Assembly: GCF_000321225.1 (NCBI RefSeq)
Contig: NW_004451010.1
Coordinates: 2,087,129 to 2,151,128, forward strand
DNA from: Odobenus rosmarus divergens
Taxonomy: Eukaryota > Chordata > Mammalia > Carnivora > Odobenidae
Length of the DNA stretch: 64,000 nucleotides
Direction of reading: 5' to 3'
Shown here: positions 12,375-24,580 of the stretch, piece by piece
Layout: each line of letters opens with the position of its first letter
Numbering within the stretch: position 1 is the first letter of the stretch
The notes under the pieces: model-generated
Database searches by the model: none
Seen by the model: only the letters and a program-made list of their open reading frames with translations
Told to the model about the DNA's origin: nothing
Translations under genes and position numbers: made by a program

Positions 12375-12480
12375 TTTGTAGGGTGCCTATAGCCTTAAAT
12401 TTAAATGAGTTAATAGATGTAAAGTTCTTAGAGTAGTGCTTGGTGCTTATTAAGCATTTAGTACATGTTATTCATTGTCC
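12375..12480 (+). repeat. MIR 3' fragment (probable)
   Basis: TAAATGAGTTAATAGATGTA, AAGTTCTTAGAGTAGTGCTT and GGTGCTTATTAAGCATTTAG match the MIR 3' order. Confidence 0.6.
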
Positions 12481-13348
12481 AGTGCCAGTGACTTACAGAA
12501 ATGCATGATGCAAAATTGTACTATGGTAGAGTCAGATATTTGAAAAGGAAATTAAAGAATTTTAAGTTTTGTGACTAAGAATAAAAGTTGTTATTCCTGC
12601 TTGTCAGTGCACTTGAAAATGAAATGCTTGGTAAGCCAACAGGCATCATATATTCAAAATTGAAATTAGATATATTTAATGTTGAAATGTCTGATTCCAG
12701 GAGGAGAAATTAGCTTTTAGAGGCTTTACAGATAATTTAGTTTAAAAAGCTTTGCTATTAAGAATATTAAGAAAATTGAAGAATTTTAAGCCTAAAGAAG
12801 TGCTTAATCCTTTACATTGTTAGCCTTTGTAGACACAAGATTAAATTCACTCAAAAGCAATAGAACAGTTTGGAGGTAAAATATTAGTAGAGAATGGAAG
12901 AACGTTTTCTTCTTGTAGGTTTTCTTGATTGTAGGTTTTGAATGAATGAAGGATTGTTTCTAGGGCATTCCAATATGATAAAACCCAAGCTAGGAATAAT
13001 TGACTTGGATTTGATTCTAGAATTTGTGAGAAGTATCTAAACCGTTGAGTTTTACGAAGACTGACATGTGTTGTCAGTGGGATTATCTGCGCTGTCGTCT
13101 TATTCTGCCGTCTTCATTCTCAAATTATCTCCTTTGACATTGTGGAACTATAAGAATCTCTTGTGATTGAAAATTGAAATATAGAATGTGTCACACAGAT
13201 AGGTTTTTAGGACAGCTTTGTCAGAGGCCATGTGATTTACTTAGGATTAATGACTAAGCATGTTGTGTAGAGGCTAATGAAATCATACTTCCTATGTGAC
13301 TGAAAAAGCTGGCTTGATTTTGCTAGGAAGGAAAATTTAACTTTCAAC

Positions 13349-13419
13349 CCTTCCCTCCCACCTTCTTCCTTTCACTTTCCTTCCTTACTCTTTTTCTTTC
13401 TTCTTTCTTCCTTCTCCTT
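13349..13419. repeat. Polypyrimidine tract
   Basis: C/T-only for most of its length, with CTTCC and TTTCTTC units; unordered microsatellite. Confidence 0.75.
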
Positions 13420-13492
13420 ATGAAAAACTAGCTGCATCCTTTGAAAAACTTCTTCATATAAATATGGTATGATATACATTTTCCCCCATTCC

Positions 13493-13692
13493 TTTTTTTT
13501 AAAGTATTTTTTTAATTTGACAGAGAGAGAGAGAGAGAGACAGTGAGAGAGGGAACACAAGTAGGGGGAGTGGGAGAGAGAAGCAGGCTTCCCATTGAGC
13601 AGGGAGCCCGATGTGGGGCTCGATCCCGGGACCCTGGGATCATGACCCGAGCCAAAGGCAGACACCCAAATGACTGAGCCACCCACGTGCCC
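13493..13692 (-). mobile_element. Can-SINE, antisense
   Basis: T-run, (GA)n block, GCTCGATCCCGGGACCCTGG and right end GACTGAGCCACCCACGTGCC. CCCATTCC flanks both sides as a short imperfect target duplication. Confidence 0.92.
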
Positions 13693-13979
13693 TCCCCATT
13701 CCCTTTTACTATGAGTTTGTGATATGTTTAAATGATCCCAGTAAAAAATAAGCCGTGGCATTGTTGGTCATTAGCATACAACTGTGTGTTTAAAGTGCTG
13801 TGCTATGTCTTCCCATCACCTTTATTGATTTCTAAAATGAAGATAGTGCTCATAGAGAGTTTACTGTGGAGGTCAGTTGTGATTGGAGATTTGGTGAATC
13901 TGAATATGGATCACAGTATAGGATAAATTTGGGGCCTAGTGCAAGGAGGTAGAGGGATCAAGTTTTTAAAAAAGCAATG

Positions 13980-14160
13980 AACTTGGTGTGGGATCTGTGT
14001 TCTAGCTGTAGCTGGTACCTTGTATGGCCTTAGGCAAGTTAACTAACTTCTTAAATATGAGCTTCTTCATTTGTCACATGAAAAAATAAATAGTCCTATT
14101 AAACTGGTCTTATAGTGCTGTGAAGGGCAAAGAGATTAAGAGAATGAATGCCTGAGTAAA
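13980..14160 (+). repeat. MIR fragment
   Basis: CCTTAGGCAAGTTAACTAAC, then CTTCTTCATTTGTCACATGA and a downstream GGTCTTATAGTGCTGTGAAG block follow the MIR core order. Confidence 0.65.
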
Positions 14161-14214
14161 ACTGTTCTTTGCACATAAATGGAAGGATATGAGTCTTACC
14201 ACTTATAGCAATGT

Positions 14215-14338
14215 AATTTCATCTATTCATGTGCAAAATGAGGATGATAATAGTACTAGTCTCAAACTGTTATTGTAAGTTTTATATGAGATAATCTACA
14301 TAAAGCATTTAGCATAATGCTTGGCACAGAGCAAGTAT
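14215..14338 (+). repeat. MIR 3' half
   Basis: GCAAAATGAGGATGATAATA, TTATATGAGATAATCTACAT and AGCATAATGCTTGGCACAGA are in MIR order; directly followed by antisense L2. Confidence 0.7.
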
Positions 14339-14480
14339 TCATTCATTCATTCATTCACTTATTCAACAAATATTTACTGAGTGTTTACCATGTCCCAGGT
14401 GCTCTTCTGGGTTCTTGGAATACACCTGTGAGCAGAATCAAATAAAGTCCGTGTTCTTTGCAAGTTTTTAGGTGAATGAG
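14339..14480 (-). repeat. L2 3' end, antisense
   Basis: (ATTC)n followed by CAACAAATATTTACTGAGTG and CATGTCCCAGGTGCTCTTCT is the complement of the L2 3' terminus. Confidence 0.65.
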
Positions 14481-14739
14481 ATAGAATTAATTAAAAATAA
14501 ATGTATAATTGCTACAATAAATGCTATAAAGGAAAGGTACCTGATGCTGTGAGAATAATGTCAGGGAAGGTGGGCTCTAACTAGGCAAAGGCCAGGGACA
14601 GATGCGGGTGGATTCCAGTCAAAAAATAGCATGTATAAAGTCTATGTAGTGGGTCTATGCAGTGGGTGGTTATGGCACAGAGAAAGTGGCTAAGAATCAG
14701 GCTGGAAAGACAGGCAGGCTAGTAGACACTTATATCTGT

Positions 14740-15180
14740 TAGGGGTTCCATTAGGGAAGCAGAATCACTAAGAGTGATATGGAATAAGACATTTATGATA
14801 GGGATAAGGAGAAGTTTATAGAGGGCTTGTATCTTGTATCTGGTGGTGGGTCAGCAGCATTAGCAATCAGAAGGAACAACTGAGATAAACTAGATCCCAC
14901 TAGGATAAATTGGAACCCCTAAGAACGAACTAGAGCTTATACCTGACTCTTGCCCTCTCCAGTCTTGACAATGGGGGTGTCCTCCAGAAAGAGCTGGTAT
15001 TCTTTGCCAAGAGCTTCACATGTGCCTGGGCCAGGGAAGCTAGATGTGCCAGGATTCAGAAACCTGAAGGTCTGGCAAGGAGCTGGAGTAGCTGTAGGCT
15101 CAGATGCTTCCTGTGTCAACAGGGGGAGCAAACAGATCAGTGTCATCATGTGCAAGCAAACAGTGTGTGGTGCCTTATAC
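14740..15180. repeat. Unclassified ancient repeat-like segment
   Basis: It starts GTTAGGGGTTCCATTAGGGA, a wording shared with an old dispersed mammalian family whose name I cannot fix. The same opening style recurs at 25215. No coding potential; overlapping 77- and 86-codon frames on opposite strands look accidental. Confidence 0.35.
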
Positions 15181-15454
15181 TGACCCTCAGAGCACAATAC
15201 CTATTGCTTTACTCAAAATTGCATGCAGATTTCTTTTTGGCTAACTAACCTGGAACTAATTTCTAGGAAATATTGTTAGCTTAGTTAAATTGACTAGTAC
15301 CAAGGGCTTTTTTGGAAAGGTCTTTTTTGGCCATGAGTGGGCTTTTGAATTTTACCAGATGAGCATTGAAAAGCTATCAAAGGAGTTTAAGCCACCTAGG
15401 GTAGTGGGGGGGAAGGGAAATGGGAGAGTAACATGACATGATTTATGATTCGAT

Positions 15455-15915
15455 TTGCATTTTTTTGAATTGAAGTGTCGTTGACACACTCTTACATAAG
15501 TTTCAGGTATGCAACATAGGGATTTGAGGACTTTATATATTATGCTATGCTCACAAGTGTATGTCACCATACAGTGCTATTATGTTACTATTGATTGTAT
15601 TCCTTATGCTATATCTTTCATCCCCGTGACTTACTCAATCCATAACTGAAAGCCTGTATCTCCCACTCCTTTTCTGCTCACCTCCACCCCCTCCCCTCTG
15701 GCAACCACCAGTTTGTTCTCTGTATTTATGTGTCTGTTTCTACTTAGTTCTTGTTTTGTTTTTTAGATACCACATATAAGTGAAATCATGTGGTGTTTGT
15801 CTTTCTCTGACTTATTTCACTTTGCACAATACCCTCTAAGCTCATCCATATTGTTGCAAATGGCAAGGTCTCATTCTTTTTTATGGCTGAGTAATATTCC
15901 ATTGTGTGTGTATTT
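15455..15915 (-). mobile_element. LINE-1 3' end, antisense
   Basis: GTTTCAGGTATGCAACATAG, CTCTGGCAACCACCAGTTTG, CACATATAAGTGAAATCATG and GCTGAGTAATATTCCATTG are standard antisense L1 3' wording. Truncated at about 460 nt. Confidence 0.82.
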
Positions 15916-16300
15916 TTTGGAATCTGTGCTGTAGAAAGTGGATTGCAGGGGACTCAGAGTAGACATCAGTACATCTATTAGGAACCTAGTGCAGTGGTCC
16001 AAATGAGAGATTGATGGCAGCCAGAACTAGATGTGGAGATTAAGGGGATTGTAACAAGTAGATGGATTCCAGAGATAGTTAGAGGATAAAGAAAACAAGA
16101 CTTAAGGATGGAATTACTAGGGGTTGAGGGAGAGGAAGGTGCCAAGATTATGAGTTTGGTTTGGATATTTTGAGTTTGTGGTGGCATTGAGAATATCCAG
16201 TTGGAAGTGTTCAGTAAGCAGTATGATATTAACATTAGTCATTGCTGAAGTCATAGATGTATCAGTAGTAGTTGTTAATGTTTTTATAGTTGGCTTAGTC
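15916..16300. repeat. Degenerate ancient repeat (same family as 46160-47700)
   Basis: CCTAGTGCAGTGGTCCAAAT, GAGAGATTGATGGCAG and ATCCAGTTGGAAGTGTTCAG fit a long old mammalian repeat also seen at 46160-47700, 55970-57000 and 59640-60770. Family name uncertain (associated with antisense L2 3' ends). Confidence 0.4.
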
Positions 16301-16378
16301 TCTGGGAGCCTGAAACCATTTCTGATTTTTTATGGGTATTCAGTGCACTGCTCATTTCCTAGCATAGAATAGGACTAA

Positions 16379-16572
16379 TTTAAAAAAAATAATAATTTAT
16401 TTATTTTAGAGAGGGGTGGGGGGTGGAGGGAGAGAGAGGGAGGGAGAGTCTTAAGCAGACTCTGTGCTGATCTCGGAACCCAATGCAGGCCTCCATCTGA
16501 CGACCCTGAGATCATGACCTGAGCCGAAACCAAGAGTTGGATGCTTAACTGATTGCACCACCTGGGCGCCCC
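16379..16572 (-). mobile_element. Can-SINE, antisense, diverged
   Basis: A/T-rich left end, GAGAGG block, GATCATGACCTGAGCCG and CCACCTGGGCGCCCC right end. Flanks AGGACTAATTT and AGGGATGATTT could be a decayed target duplication. Confidence 0.88.
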
Positions 16573-16694
16573 AGGGATGATTTTTTATATCCCTCCTTTG
16601 GTCTTTCACTACATGTTGGCATAATCACACATTTTCTACTCTTTTCCCAGGGGTAACCTTCCTAATTCTGTTAATTCTCTCTCTTCTTGACTCC

Positions 16695-16912
16695 TAGAGG
16701 ATACTTGTTGAAGGGGTCAGTAAACTTTCCTGTGTGTGGTCAGATGGTTTCTATTACAGCTATTCAGTCCTGCCTTTTTAGGGCAAAAGCAGCCTTAGAC
16801 AATACATAAAGAAATGGGGGTGTCTGTTCCACTAAATCTTTATTTATAAAATAAGTAGTGGGCTGGATTTGGTGTGTGCGCTGTAGTTGGACCCTTGTAC
16901 CTAGCCCATTAG
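16695..16912. mobile_element. hAT/Charlie-type DNA transposon relic (probable)
   Basis: GGGTCAGTAAACTTTCCTGT, GCAAAAGCAGCCTTAGACAA and a GGGCTGGATTTGGTGTGTGC block match a familiar non-autonomous mammalian DNA element. The subfamily was not determined. Confidence 0.5.
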
Positions 16913-17369
16913 GCATTTCATTTCTCTTGTATTTTTAATTATTTTTAACATACTGGCTCTCAAACATACTTGTTTTTTTCTATCATATCCCTCCTCACCA
17001 AAACAAAAAAAACAAAAAATCAAGAAAACCCAAATCTTTCCTTTAGGGCTTTTTTCCATTAAACTACATGCCATTTTTTTTTTCCCCTGTTACTTTTTGA
17101 AGGTCATCCCTTCCTCCTATCTAGTAAACTGGTAGTAATCTTTTTCTGTTGCTGTCTGCAAAATAATCACAACCTGCACTTTCCTAATAAAATGACTAGT
17201 AAGCAGTATGGTATTAGTGCATATTTCTTTGGATCTTTCCTTTTTCTTTTTGGATCTTTCCTTCTGTAATACTCATATGGTTGCCTAAACTGTACCTTTT
17301 TGGAAATCTTGTTCTCCCTTGAATTCTGTGACCCTGGAGTCTCCTTCTATTTCTGATGGTTATATATTA

Positions 17370-17610
17370 CTACCTTTTTAAAAACTGAGGTCACACACAC
17401 AAATATATGTAACATATAGAGTAAACTGCACAAATCTTAAGGGTACAGCTTGATGGATTTTTAAGTATGTATACATTTATGTAAACATCACCTAGGTCAA
17501 GATATAGAACATTTCCATCATCCCAAAATGTTCCCTCATGACTATTCTCAGTCAGTGATCCCTGATCCTGCCTAGAGGTGACCTTTATTCTGACTTCTAT
17601 CACTTTAGAT
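17370..17610 (-). mobile_element. Old L1-type fragment, antisense (left part, continues at 18889)
   Basis: GGATTTTTAAGTATGTATAC, AACATCACCTAGGTCAAGAT and AGAACATTTCCATCATCC are typical of old antisense L1 3' regions. Interrupted by the L1 insertion 17629-18870. Confidence 0.55.
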
Positions 17611-17628
17611 TTAGTTTTTCCCATTCTT

Positions 17629-18870
17629 TTTTTTTTCTTTTACTTCCAGTATAGTTAACATACAGTGTTATATTAGTTTCAGGTGTACAATATTGATTTC
17701 AACAATGTTATACATCACCCAGTGTACTTCTTAATCCCCATCACCTATTTCACCCATCCCCCATCCCCCTTCCCTCTGGTAACCATCAGTCTGTTCTCTA
17801 TAGTTAAGACTCTGTTTATTGGCTTGTCTCTTTCTCTCTCTTTTTTTTCCTTTGCTCATTTATTCTATTTCTTAAATTCCACATATAAGTGAACTCATCT
17901 GGTATTTGTCTTTCTCTGACTGACTTATTTCACTTGGCATAATACTTTCTAGGTCCATCCATGTTGTTGCAAATGGCAAGATTTCATTCTTTTTTATGGC
18001 TGAATAATATTCGGTTGTGTATATATATATATACCACATCTTCTTTATCCACTCATCTATTGATGGATACTTGGGTTATTTCCATAACTTGGCTATTGTA
18101 AACATTGCTACAGTAAACAGGGGTGTATGTATCCCTTTGAATTAGTGTTTTTGTATTTTTTGGGTAAATATGCAGTAGCACAATTACTGGATTATAGGGT
18201 AGTCCTATTTTTAACTTTTTGAGGAACCTCCATACTATTTTCCACAGTGGCTACAGCAATTTGCATTCACACCAACAGTGCAGAAAGGTTCCTTTTTCTC
18301 CACATCCTCACTGACACTTGTTTCTTGTGTTTTTTTTTTTTAGTCATTCCAACAAGTACGAGGTGGTATCTCATTGTAGTTTTTGATTTGCATTTCCCTG
18401 ATGATGGGTGATATTGAGCATCTTTTCGTGTGTCTTTTTGGGTGTTTTCTTTGGAGAAATGTCTCTTCATGTCTCCTGCCCATTTTTAAATTGGTTTATT
18501 TGTTTTAGGAGTGTTGATTTGTATAAGTTCTTTTTTTATTTTAAGTTCTTTATATATTTTGGATACTAACCTTTTATCAGATATGTCATTTGCAGTATCT
18601 TCTCCCATTCAGTAGGCTGCCTTTTAGTTTCATTGACTGTTTCCTTTGCTGTGCAGAAGCTTTTTATTTTGATGTAGTCCCAGTAGTTTATTTTTGCTTT
18701 TATTTCCCTTGCCTCAGGAGGCATCTCTAGAAAAATGTTGCTACAGCTGATGTCAGAGAAATCACTGCCTGTGCTCTCTTCTAGGATTTTTATGGTTTCA
18801 GGTCTCACCTTTAGATCTTTAATCCATTTTGAATTTATTTTTGTATATAGTGTAAGAAAGTGGTTCACTT
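17629..18870 (-). mobile_element. LINE-1, antisense, 5'-truncated, intact target duplication
   Basis: About 1.24 kb from a T-rich left end (the A-tail on the minus strand) to ORF2 sequence. The flank TTAGTTTTTCCCATTCTT (17611-17628) recurs with one change at 18871-18888, defining both edges. Inactive: truncated and full of stops. Confidence 0.88.
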
Positions 18871-18888
18871 TTAGTTTTTTCCATTCTT

Positions 18889-19170
18889 GAACCACATCTA
18901 AATGAAATAATACAGAATATATAGACACACTATTTTATACCCAGCTTTCTTCACTCATCAGTGTGCTGTTAGCAATTCATGTTGTGAATAGCTGTAGTTC
19001 ATTCTTTTGTATTGTTGTGTAGTTCCATCATATGAATATACCACAATTTATGTATTCATTTTATGTTTCATTGATATTTGGGTTGTTTCTGGTTTGGGCT
19101 ATTATTACTAAAGCTGATATTAACATTCTTGTGTAGGTCTTTGGTAGACATATGTCCTTATTGGGATTGT
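18889..19170 (-). mobile_element. Old L1-type fragment, antisense (right part)
   Basis: Continues 17370-17610 after removing the younger insertion: GAACCACATCTAAATG, TTCATTCTTTTGTATTGTTG, TATGTATTCATTTTATG and TTGGGTTGTTTCTGGTTTGG. Confidence 0.55.
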
Positions 19171-19199
19171 TGACATTTTGAGATAGAAAATGACACTTA

Positions 19200-19657
19200 A
19201 GTATGAAATGTGAGGGAAAAGCTTTGGCAGTAGGAACTGGAGTTCTAAGGAGAGTTAGGAACTAGAGGTTCAGCTGGTCTAAATCCCTTCTTTCCATATC
19301 TTTTTTTGTTCTTCACTTACCTTCTATTTTTAGGATGTCTAGGACTATTGATGGGTTTTTACAGGGCAGAGGGACTAGAATGGGAAGTTCATAATTGGAG
19401 ATGGCAGAGGCCTCAGAACCTTAGCAGCAGGAAGAACCAAGGATTGTGTGCCAAGAACTAGAAGATAAGACTGAGTGGGCTGTAAAACTGCAGGGTCCAG
19501 AAGATGCATTCAGGGATGGGATACAGAGCCGAGAGTCCAGCAAACTCCAGGGAATGCAGTAGAGTTGACAATTAAGGTTCTGGCTGTGGGCCACTGAGGG
19601 GTATCCTGTGGATGTGAGCCACATATGACCATTCTCCCATCAGCTCCATCAAAGTTA

Positions 19658-19658
<1 letters not shown>
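19200..19658. other. Unrecognised moderately GC-rich stretch
   Basis: No gene or named repeat recognised. It may be the left part of an LTR-like or other old element ending in the (AC)16 tract. Confidence 0.4.

Positions 19659-19690
<32 letters not shown>
19659..19690. repeat. (AC)16 microsatellite
   Basis: Uninterrupted AC run of 32 nt; likely length-polymorphic. Confidence 0.95.
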
Positions 19691-19694
<4 letters not shown>

Positions 19695-19799
19695 CCAATC
19701 TAAGTAAATATAGAAACCTATGCAAATACAACAAATACAACAAATAAACAATATAAACTGTAGTATATTTGCTATGCAATTATCAAATCTTCTGGCACC

Positions 19800-20520
19800 A
19801 CCCACCTAAGCCAGACTGTCATTCTTAAATCCTCCATATGGAAACTGGATACCAGACCTTGGTAAGAACCAGTGCTAATATTTTAACATGATAGCCAGGC
19901 CGTGGTGGATGTTCTTTTGGTTGAATTTAAAGGTCATGTGTGGAATGGATCCATCAGGTAAAGGATCATTGAAGTCTTGGGCACAAATAATGTAATTTAG
20001 GGATAGTTGTTTGAGTTGATGCCCTCAGTGCCTTGCCCATATCCCTGGCACCTTACCACCCCATTATGCTCTTCCTATTTTCAGTTGCCTGCCGATGTCT
20101 GCCTTTCTTCCCCTAGGGATTAAGAGGGCTTTTCCAGAAGCCTTGGGACTAGGGACCCTTTGTGCAGGCCTCCTTCCCCTAACTCTCACTCTCACTCTCA
20201 CTCTCCCAGGAGGGCTGGAAGTGCCATGAAATTAATACCTACTGCACCCCTATAGCAGCCCTCAACCAGTGATTGACCCCTGTTTGGGTGAACTCTGAAG
20301 CACTTGTATTTTACACTGGTCTCTGAGTTCCCTAGGGAATTAAACTCCAGCCGCCCACAGTGTAGCTGGCTTTGTAACCTACCCTTTACCGGCTGCCTTC
20401 TCTTGCCTGTCTCACTTCCCTGATCCCCTATCAGTGTTTCTTGCACATCCCCAAATAAACTACTTGTACTTGAATCCTCATTTTAGGGTTTGTTTCTGGG
20501 GAGCTCAAACTAGGATCTTT
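19800..20520 (+). repeat. LTR-like ancient element (tentative)
   Basis: A GC-richer block ends with CCAAATAAACTACTTGTACT (an AATAAA-type poly(A) signal) followed by a GGTTTGTTTCTGGGGAGCTC block, resembling the R-U5 end of an old endogenous retroviral LTR. No gag, pol or env frame is visible, so at most a solo LTR relic. A (CACTCT)4 repeat lies at 20179-20205. Confidence 0.4.
20179..20205. repeat. (CTCTCA)4 short tandem repeat
   Basis: Four hexamer units of ACTCTC type. Confidence 0.85.
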
Positions 20521-20770
20521 TGAATAATACCCACAAGTAAAAAGGCAGGCAAGGGAAGAAGAACTGCAGGTTATTTATTTATTTTTGATTAGCAATTATT
20601 TTAATTTCCGACTGCTGCCTGGAGTTTCTATGTGGACATGATGTTGATAATCTCAAACCTGACATGGCCAAACTGAAATCAGTACTTAAAAAACAGTTGC
20701 TCCCACTTTGATTAGGAAAAAAAAAGATTTCTAGGACTTTACTTTCTGTATCTAAAAGGAAAAATTTTTA

Positions 20771-20980
20771 TTTTTTATTTTTTGTTTTTTTAAAGATTTT
20801 ATTTATTTATTTGACACAGAGAGAGAGAGCATAAGTAGGCAGAGCAGCAGACAGAGGGAGAGAGAGAAGCAGGCTCCCCGCTGAGCAGGGAGCCCGGTGC
20901 GGGGCTCGATCCCAGGACCCTGGGGTCATGACCTGAGCCGAAGGCAGACGCTTAACCGACTGAGCCACCCAGGCGCCACA
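20771..20980 (-). mobile_element. Can-SINE, antisense, with target duplication
   Basis: T-run, AAAGATTTTATTTATTTATT, GA block and right end GACTGAGCCACCCAGGCGCC. AAAAGGAAAAATTTTT is repeated at 20754-20769 and about 20982-20997. Confidence 0.94.
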
Positions 20981-21619
20981 CAAAAGGAAAAATTTTTTAA
21001 ATGAATTCAGTATGTACTGTGTGTTCCTAATTTTTCTGATTTGGGGTGTGAATAGCACTTCAAACAAATGTAACTGGTACTGTAACTTCACTGCTAGCTA
21101 TTTTTACTTGATGATCTGAGTCTTGGCTCGAATTCCTGGAATCTGGGATCACTTAGTTTACATTTTGATTTACTCTAGAAGTGTTAACCTCAGAGGTAGT
21201 TCAGTAAATATTCCAAGTACCAAAATAAATGCAAAATGTAATTCACATTCATAATGCTTATGTACTACTTAGAAATCAGTCTCTTTTGGAATTAGCCAAT
21301 TTTATAGATTTATTTGAAGAGGTTTTATTAATACTGTATAGAAAACTTCATCCTGACATATGATTCCTAATTGATTATTTCCATAGCTTTGCTTTAAAAT
21401 ATTCTGAACTTTCACACACAAAAAAATGGATTGTGACATGTAAAACAGATAGATGGTGAATATAATATCCCAGCTGAGGTATATTTGTTTAGGTTTAGTA
21501 AATTAAAATAGATATTCTGCAGTTTTATCACTTATTCATTCATGATAAAATAAATGATATTATACAATTTATTGTAAATCATTTATATTCTTTCTCAAAT
21601 AATTATATGCCTCCCACAT

Positions 21620-21900
21620 GAGTAAAAATTTTTCATAGCCAGTTTTAATGATCATACAATAACCCATTGTTTGGCTATATCATAATTTACTAAATTTCTC
21701 TATTGGATACGTTTAGGTTGTTTTCAGTTACAGCCGTAAATAATGTCTTGATGTACGTCCCTGTTCACTAATATGCCTCAACATTTTGGGTGATTTTATT
21801 TGGATAGGTTCCTAGAAGTGGAATTATCAAGTTAAGAGCTTAAACACATTACATATTTTAGATTTTTGCTATATTTTTAATTGCTTCCTAGAATATTTTC
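21620..21900 (-). mobile_element. Old L1-type fragment, antisense (tentative)
   Basis: TTTGGCTATATCATAATTTA, GTTTAGGTTGTTTTCAGTTA and AGAAGTGGAATTATCAAGTT are in the order seen in antisense L1 3' regions, but well diverged. Confidence 0.5.
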
Positions 21901-24059
21901 TTTAGTGAGTGAAAAAAATTATAAGCTACCTTAAATGAGTGAATTAGTAACATATTGTTTTGAGTTTGGTTTCAGTTGTTGGGATTTTAATTTATTGTGT
22001 TCAGTTTTCTAATGTTAATAGTACTAAAGTCAGTGGATTGTTCATAAAGTGATAATTTATGTACACAAAAGCAATATGTTTAATTTTGTGTTATATGAAT
22101 TATTACTTATAAATAACATTTCAAATTTATTGATGTAACATTGATTGGAGTCAGTAGTATCTAGAGAGTAAACTGCAAAATTTAACCATTATCTGTCATG
22201 ACCAGCTTGTTCTAGTGTATTTGCATCCTCCCTAGAAACCTAAATATTTTATTTACCAGATTACTTTATTACTTCATGGTCATTTTACTAACAGTAAACC
22301 TGAGTAAAATAATGAAACCAGGAAAGCACTAACATTGAATATCATCAAATGGATGTTCTCGATAAATTTCTAAGAATATACATGTTTACTTTCAGATAAT
22401 AATTGTAAACAATAAAATGAATAGAAATTTTTTGCAACAATTGTTTAAAATTATTAATTTAATTCAAGACACTTATGGAGTGCCTATGATGCTCAGAAGG
22501 TGTTGCTGTATTAAAGGGAAAATTGCTCTCTTGTGTAAATTTTTCTTTATTACAATGAATAAGAATGTTCTCATTCTGAGAACATAGATTTTATATTGAA
22601 ATAAACATCTGCCAATCTTTAACTCATTCTTGTCAGTAAGAAGAATAAATTATATAAAATTAAAGCATCAGCAGGGAGAACTTCTTTAATATTCAATATT
22701 AACTTTACATCTTTAATGTTTATTATGAATATTCCTCACTGCAACTTACCACCTCTTTGGGTGAAGGAAAATTCCATTTTCCATTGTTATAGATTGAGAT
22801 TACAAAGTCAGCATTCTCATTTTTCTTTGACAGCAGAAGATGGGACTTCAGTCCTAGGTTGAGAAAAATATCTCTGTTCCCTAGCCTCAGTGTCACAAGA
22901 GACCAAAAGAAATGGTAGTTTTCCAGGCCAGTATCCTCGCTGACTCTTATTAGTGTTTGTAATAAAACCTATTCTGCTTGGAGCTCAGCTCCTTTACAGT
23001 CTTACCAACCTAGGACCCAGTTAAGACTTAAGAAGTAGATATAATTGTCATCTGCACAGCGGAAGTGGAGTAATGTCTTTGGATCTCATACTAAAATTCT
23101 TATCCCCATACTGGAAGGGTGAGGAAAAGAGGTGATGAGTAAGGAGAGCAGAGAAACTGGCAGGCAACTTCCTTGGGGATTAGGTGTGATGGAGGGGTAG
23201 GTACTCACGATTTCAGTATTTTTCTGGTCCAGTAATGTTAGCCAGGGTCACAACCACACACAGCTATGATATTGGCCTCCTCTGCTTTTTGCCAGAGAGC
23301 TTGCTATTCTTTTTGACAGTGCCTGTGGGCATGGTGCTTTCCCACACTTTGCTCCAAATCAGGTGAGTTCCCTGAAGCAGCAGAAGTGCTGCCTTTCATG
23401 CCTTGCCCAGCCCAGGTAGAACAGCTGCATGGATGGAAGTGGAGGGTGATGGGGTATGGGGACGGCTCCAAGCTCAACTGTTCTTACCCCGAGTTCAGTA
23501 GTTCTTGTTGAATAAAGCTTTCTTGTAAGCCTTTGGGCATTTTCCAGGGTCCTGAAAAGGGTTTTGACAATTCTGGCGGTTTTGTCATTGTTTTGGGAGA
23601 GAAGAATTGCTGAACTCCTCACTCCACTGTTTTGGAAGTTCTGCGTTCTGGGTCCATTAATCAGAATGTTAGAAGTTATATTTTGAGTGAGGCCTGAGTA
23701 GAAAACCTTTACAGATCATGAGTGCCCTAAATTAGACTTTTTTTTTCTTTTTTTGTGGCCAAAGATTTTAGAATTTTAGAGCTAGAGGGGGTCTTAATTC
23801 CATTTTCTCTTTTTTCAGATTAATAATTGGAAACGTTAGTGCCTTGTGTAGTTATGACACAGATTGTTGGTGTCAGAATTGGGTTTGGAAATGGATCACT
23901 CACAAGGCAGTCATTGCTTCCCCTTTTCCTGTGCAGGGGCAGGTACTGACGTCCTTTCTCTGCAGACTCAACTCTTTGCCCCTGAGCTCATCCTGCCCAA
24001 ATCAAAGAGTACATGAAGATTCTCAGCCCTGCTGTTGAGTGACGTCTTGTATGAGTTGT

Positions 24060-24153
24060 GCTGCCTTGAACCATAAGCTCAGGGTTGGGGCCTAGCAATC
24101 TTTAAGCTCTCCAGGAGATTCTGATGCACATTTAATTTTGAGAACTGCTGGTA
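24060..24153 (+). mobile_element. MER5-like hAT relic, right end
   Basis: CAGGAGATTCTGATGCACAT followed by TTTTGAGAACTGCTGG matches the right part of MER5-type elements. Confidence 0.5.
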
Positions 24154-24399
24154 TAGAGTAAAGGCCCACCATGTCTTTGAAGTTGTCATTAGTTCTGCAC
24201 ACTAGAAATTCTGATAGCCAGTACACTGCTATTTTTCATCACAGTTAAGATAATTTTCATTGTAAGACACATTGTTCTTTTATTTACTTGGAAAAAAAAA
24301 ACCCTCTACAATTTCAATTATGGAACAGCCCTTTCTTAGTATAATTGTATACATGTTGGAAGAGCCTTTTGAAAGGTAATTTTAAAAATGTCATTTCTT

Positions 24400-24580
24400 G
24401 GGGCACCTGGGTGGCTCAGATGGTTAAGCGTCTGCCTTCAGCTCAGGTCATGATCCCAGGGTCCTGGGATCAAGTCCCGCATCGGGCTCCCTGCTCCTTG
24501 GGAGCCTGCTTCTCCGTCTGCCTCTCTCTCTCTCTCTCATGAATAAATAAATAAAATCTTAAAAAAATAAAAATAAAAAA
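24400..24580 (+). mobile_element. Can-SINE, sense
   Basis: Head GGGGCACCTGGGTGGCTCAG, (CT)n block, AATAAATAAATAAAATCTT and A-rich tail. Flanks AAAATGTCATTTCTT and AAAAGTCATTACTT form an imperfect target duplication. A spurious 65-codon frame crosses it. Confidence 0.94.

Larger units (their letters stand above)
11186..13490. other. Non-coding stretch, little recognised
   Basis: MIR pieces at 11290-11385 (antisense) and 12375-12480 (sense), and a pyrimidine tract at 13349-13419. Otherwise AT-rich sequence with no recognised gene or repeat. Confidence 0.6.
21000..24399. other. Non-coding stretch
   Basis: AT-rich to about 22700, with a probable old antisense L1 piece (21620-21900). 22750-24060 is richer in GC and carries an 87-codon minus-strand frame (23359-23622) without family likeness. 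A MER5-like tail lies at 24060-24153. No gene supported. Confidence 0.55.

Noticed and set aside
13372..13761. 129-codon minus-strand frame
   Set aside because: Its middle is the sense translation of a Can-SINE (positions 13493-13692).
18566..18928. 120-codon minus-strand frame with L1 ORF2-like words
   Set aside because: A truncated LINE-1 remnant. The element is only 1.24 kb and lacks the 5' part, so it is not an active gene.
19800..20520. Intact endogenous retrovirus
   Set aside because: Only an LTR-like end with a poly(A) signal is seen; no gag, pol or env frame, no paired LTR.
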